DNA from: Candidatus Methanophagaceae archaeon
GTDB lineage: Archaea > Halobacteriota > Syntropharchaeia > Alkanophagales > Methanospirareceae
NCBI GenBank assembly: GCA_013374505.1
Contig: QENJ01000243.1
Coordinates: forward strand, 1 to 8,640
Direction of reading: 5' to 3'
DNA length: 8,640 nt
The notes under the pieces were generated by a model that was not told the origin of the DNA, did not search any database, and worked only from the letters and a program-made list of their open reading frames with translations. Of this stretch, positions 5,004-8,640 are shown in pieces. Position numbers and translations under genes: made by a program. Numbering within the stretch: the first letter of the stretch is position 1; every line of letters begins with the position of its first letter.

Positions 5004-5666
5004 ATGAAAGCGGCGGTATATGTGCGTATAAGTCCCACGTTTAAGGACAAAGAAGAGACCATTACAGGGCTAGCAAAGAGTGTAGAAAGCGCGTTAGAGA
5101 TTTGCAGATGCAAAGCGCGAGGAGAAGGCGATGAAATTGTAAAGGAGTATATAGACCAATACGTAAGCGGAAAGAGTCAAGAGCATATGAAATCATTTAC
5201 GGCAATGATTCAAGACGCAAAAAGGAACCATTTTCAGCGTATTTACTGCCGCCGGGTTGACCGGTTCGGCAGGAATCTTGATGAGATGATCAAGACAGAA
5301 ATAGAGCTGCACAGTGTAGGCGTATCGCTGTATTTTGTAGAGGAGAATATAGACACCAGCTCCGAGATAGGCCGGCTAGTAATGAATATCCTTTCGCACG
5401 TTGCCGAATGGAAAAGGCGGGAGATCTTAGAGAACACGCAGCGAGGGCGCGAAGAGCTAAAGCGGCAAATAGAGGCAGGCACAACAGATAAACGCTTTGG
5501 ACGAACGGCAAAGAAGATTAACATAAGAAGCGTTATAGAGATGAAAAACAAGGGCATGACCTGGGCGAATATTTCAGACTATGTAAACGTGTCAGTGCCT
5601 ACCATTCAGCATAGATTGAAGGATGCAGGTTACAAATTTGATAGGGGGCGAGTAATAAAGGCGTAG
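5004..5666 (+). CDS. Small serine recombinase (resolvase/invertase family)
   Basis: The 220-residue protein is the normal length for small resolvases and invertases, which cut and rejoin DNA through a serine. Residues 1-150 are the catalytic domain: AAVYVRIS with R8 and nucleophile S10; YVSGKSQ (53-59); RVDRFGRN (84-91) with R87 and R90, the positions of the active-site arginines; and the E helix around EWKRREILENTQRGREELK (135-153). A basic linker (154-172) leads to a helix-turn-helix at about 173-207 (VIEMKNKGMTWANISDYVNV, then SVPTIQHRLKDAGY). The catalytic residues are intact, so it may be active. It is not the IS607 type, because the HTH is C-terminal and no TnpB is present. It is followed two bases later by a short gene. 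Its recombination sites are not evident in the window. Confidence 0.93.
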   Translation: MKAAVYVRISPTFKDKEETITGLAKSVESALEICRCKARGEGDEIVKEYIDQYVSGKSQEHMKSFTAMIQDAKRNHFQRIYCRRVDRFGRNLDEMIKTEIELHSVGVSLYFVEENIDTSSEIGRLVMNILSHVAEWKRREILENTQRGREELKRQIEAGTTDKRFGRTAKKINIRSVIEMKNKGMTWANISDYVNVSVPTIQHRLKDAGYKFDRGRVIKA

Positions 5667-5668
5667 GA

Positions 5669-5836
5669 ATGAAAGAGAAACTAATCAGCATAAGGACAAA
5701 GACGAAATATGTAAACAAGCCCACGGAGCTAAGGGATTATAAAGATTACTGGATAAAGCGGTTAATCGAGGGTACACCCACCCACTACCGGAAACATAAT
5801 CAACATGGGGTAGGTCGCCCGTCTTTAGGATTGTGA
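5669..5836 (+). CDS. Short ASCH-like protein (55 aa), probably frameshifted
   Basis: The ATG at 5669 is two bases after the recombinase stop, so the two are probably one transcript with coupled translation. The frame gives 55 residues beginning MKEKLISIRTKTKY and ends in TGA at 5834. The segment ELRDYKDYWIKRL resembles the conserved YW..RL region of some phage and archaeal ASCH (PUA-like, RNA-binding) proteins; this is a weak, motif-level guess. From about 5820 the plus-one-shifted frame reads VFRIVKIEIVDSPEKYLKEG, which looks like the natural continuation, so one base was probably lost near 5818-5821. The shifted frame runs on to a TAG at 5926-5928 inside tRNA-Cys, so the original gene end was probably also lost. 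It is most likely a damaged gene. Confidence 0.45.
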   Translation: MKEKLISIRTKTKYVNKPTELRDYKDYWIKRLIEGTPTHYRKHNQHGVGRPSLGL

Positions 5837-5898
5837 AGATAGAGATTGTGGATAGCCCTGAGAAGTATCTTAAGGAGGGTGTATTACACACGGAGAAA

Positions 5899-5970
5899 GC
5901 CAAGGCCCGGATTCGAACCGGGGTATAGCTGATCTGCAGTCAGCCGCGTGTGCCTCTCCGCCACCTTGGC
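5899..5970 (-). tRNA. tRNA-Cys (anticodon GCA)
   Basis: The 72-base gene folds into a full cloverleaf. The acceptor stem GCCAAGG/CCTTGGC has seven pairs, the D stem is GCG/CGC, the anticodon stem GCTGA/TCAGC encloses the loop CTGCAGA with anticodon GCA (plus-strand 5935-5937), and the T arm is CCCGG-TTCGAAT-CCGGG. CCA is not encoded and must be added after transcription. tRNA-Cys downstream of 23S is a common euryarchaeal arrangement, usually after 5S. Here it is separated from 23S by about 200 bases that contain a terminator and no 5S. Confidence 0.97.
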
Positions 5971-6034
5971 AACAAAAACAAAGAAGAGTTCTTTAGATTA
6001 AAACCTTACCGATAAGATTAGAAAAGAAGTTATG

Positions 6035-6045
6035 TTTTATATTTA
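6035..6045 (-). promoter_or_regulatory. Possible TATA box for tRNA-Cys
   Basis: TAAATATAAAA on the minus strand is a good archaeal TATA match, lying about 65-75 bases upstream of the tRNA 5' end and downstream of the 23S terminator. It would let tRNA-Cys be transcribed separately, with a leader of about 40 bases. The rest of the 5971-6125 gap is AT-rich and shows no other feature. Confidence 0.35.
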
Positions 6046-6125
6046 CCATCGGTTCACGGCGAGATGTATTTTACGCTCAATGTATACTTCAAGAGCGACT
6101 CTAGGGTAAACACGTTTATTGAAAT

Positions 6126-6150
6126 AAAAAAAAAGTTAGCACTTTGCAAC
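6126..6150 (-). terminator. Terminator after 23S rRNA: short hairpin plus T9
   Basis: On the minus strand GTTGCA-AAG-TGC(T)AAC (6150-6135) forms a six-pair stem with one bulge and is followed directly by nine T (6134-6126). Oligo-T alone is a normal archaeal terminator; the stem makes it look like a bacterial intrinsic terminator. It lies about 25 bases beyond the estimated mature 23S end. Confidence 0.6.
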
Positions 6151-6175
6151 TCCGATTTCATCTGAGTCCGGAAAG

Positions 6176-8640
<2,465 letters not shown>

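Noticed and set aside
5004..5666. IS607-type recombinase with a TnpB partner
   Set aside because: The helix-turn-helix is C-terminal rather than N-terminal and no TnpB gene is present.

Overview
The window is archaeal, and most likely euryarchaeal in the broad sense (Methanosarcinales / ANME-1-like relatives fit best, but that lineage call is a hunch). The evidence is a 23S rRNA whose core has archaeal-type sequence, a tRNA-Cys(GCA) without an encoded CCA downstream of 23S (a common euryarchaeal rrn order), GGTGAT- and GGAGG-type ribosome binding sites, AT-rich TATA-like promoters close to start codons, and a secreted lamin-tail/nuclease protein of a kind common in methanogen-related archaea.

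Layout from left to right. (1) 1-1643: the right-hand part of an IS1182-like insertion sequence. Its DDE transposase is interrupted by an in-frame amber codon and, near the C terminus, a frameshift. (2) 1644-2387, minus: a secreted lamin-tail-domain plus staphylococcal-nuclease-like protein whose C terminus stops exactly at the IS edge. The IS therefore probably cut this gene. (3) 2398-2591: remnants, consisting of two tiny minus-strand ORFs and a strong hairpin. (4) 2581-4740, minus: three unrecognised accessory genes. One is a 211-aa protein with an RNxxxH (HEPN-type) motif, one is an 81-aa membrane protein, and one is a 348-aa membrane-anchored protein. A compact 89-bp inverted-repeat (MITE-like) element separates the last two and supplies the final codons of the 348-aa gene. 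(5) 4741-5003: a divergent promoter region with a possible 31-aa ORF. (6) 5004-5836, plus: a small serine recombinase followed by a short, apparently frameshifted ASCH-like gene that points into the tRNA. (7) 5899-8640, minus: tRNA-Cys, a terminator, and about 2.46 kb of 23S rRNA that runs off the right edge. The 5S rRNA expected between 23S and tRNA-Cys is absent.

The protein-coding part reads as a mobile, partly decayed accessory island next to the rRNA operon: an IS, a MITE-like repeat, a recombinase, a HEPN-motif protein and membrane proteins of unknown role. I see no CRISPR array and no complete, recognisable defence system. The items most worth a second look are the amber codon in the transposase, the IS-truncated nuclease, the MITE-like element fused to a gene end, the HEPN-motif protein and the missing 5S gene.
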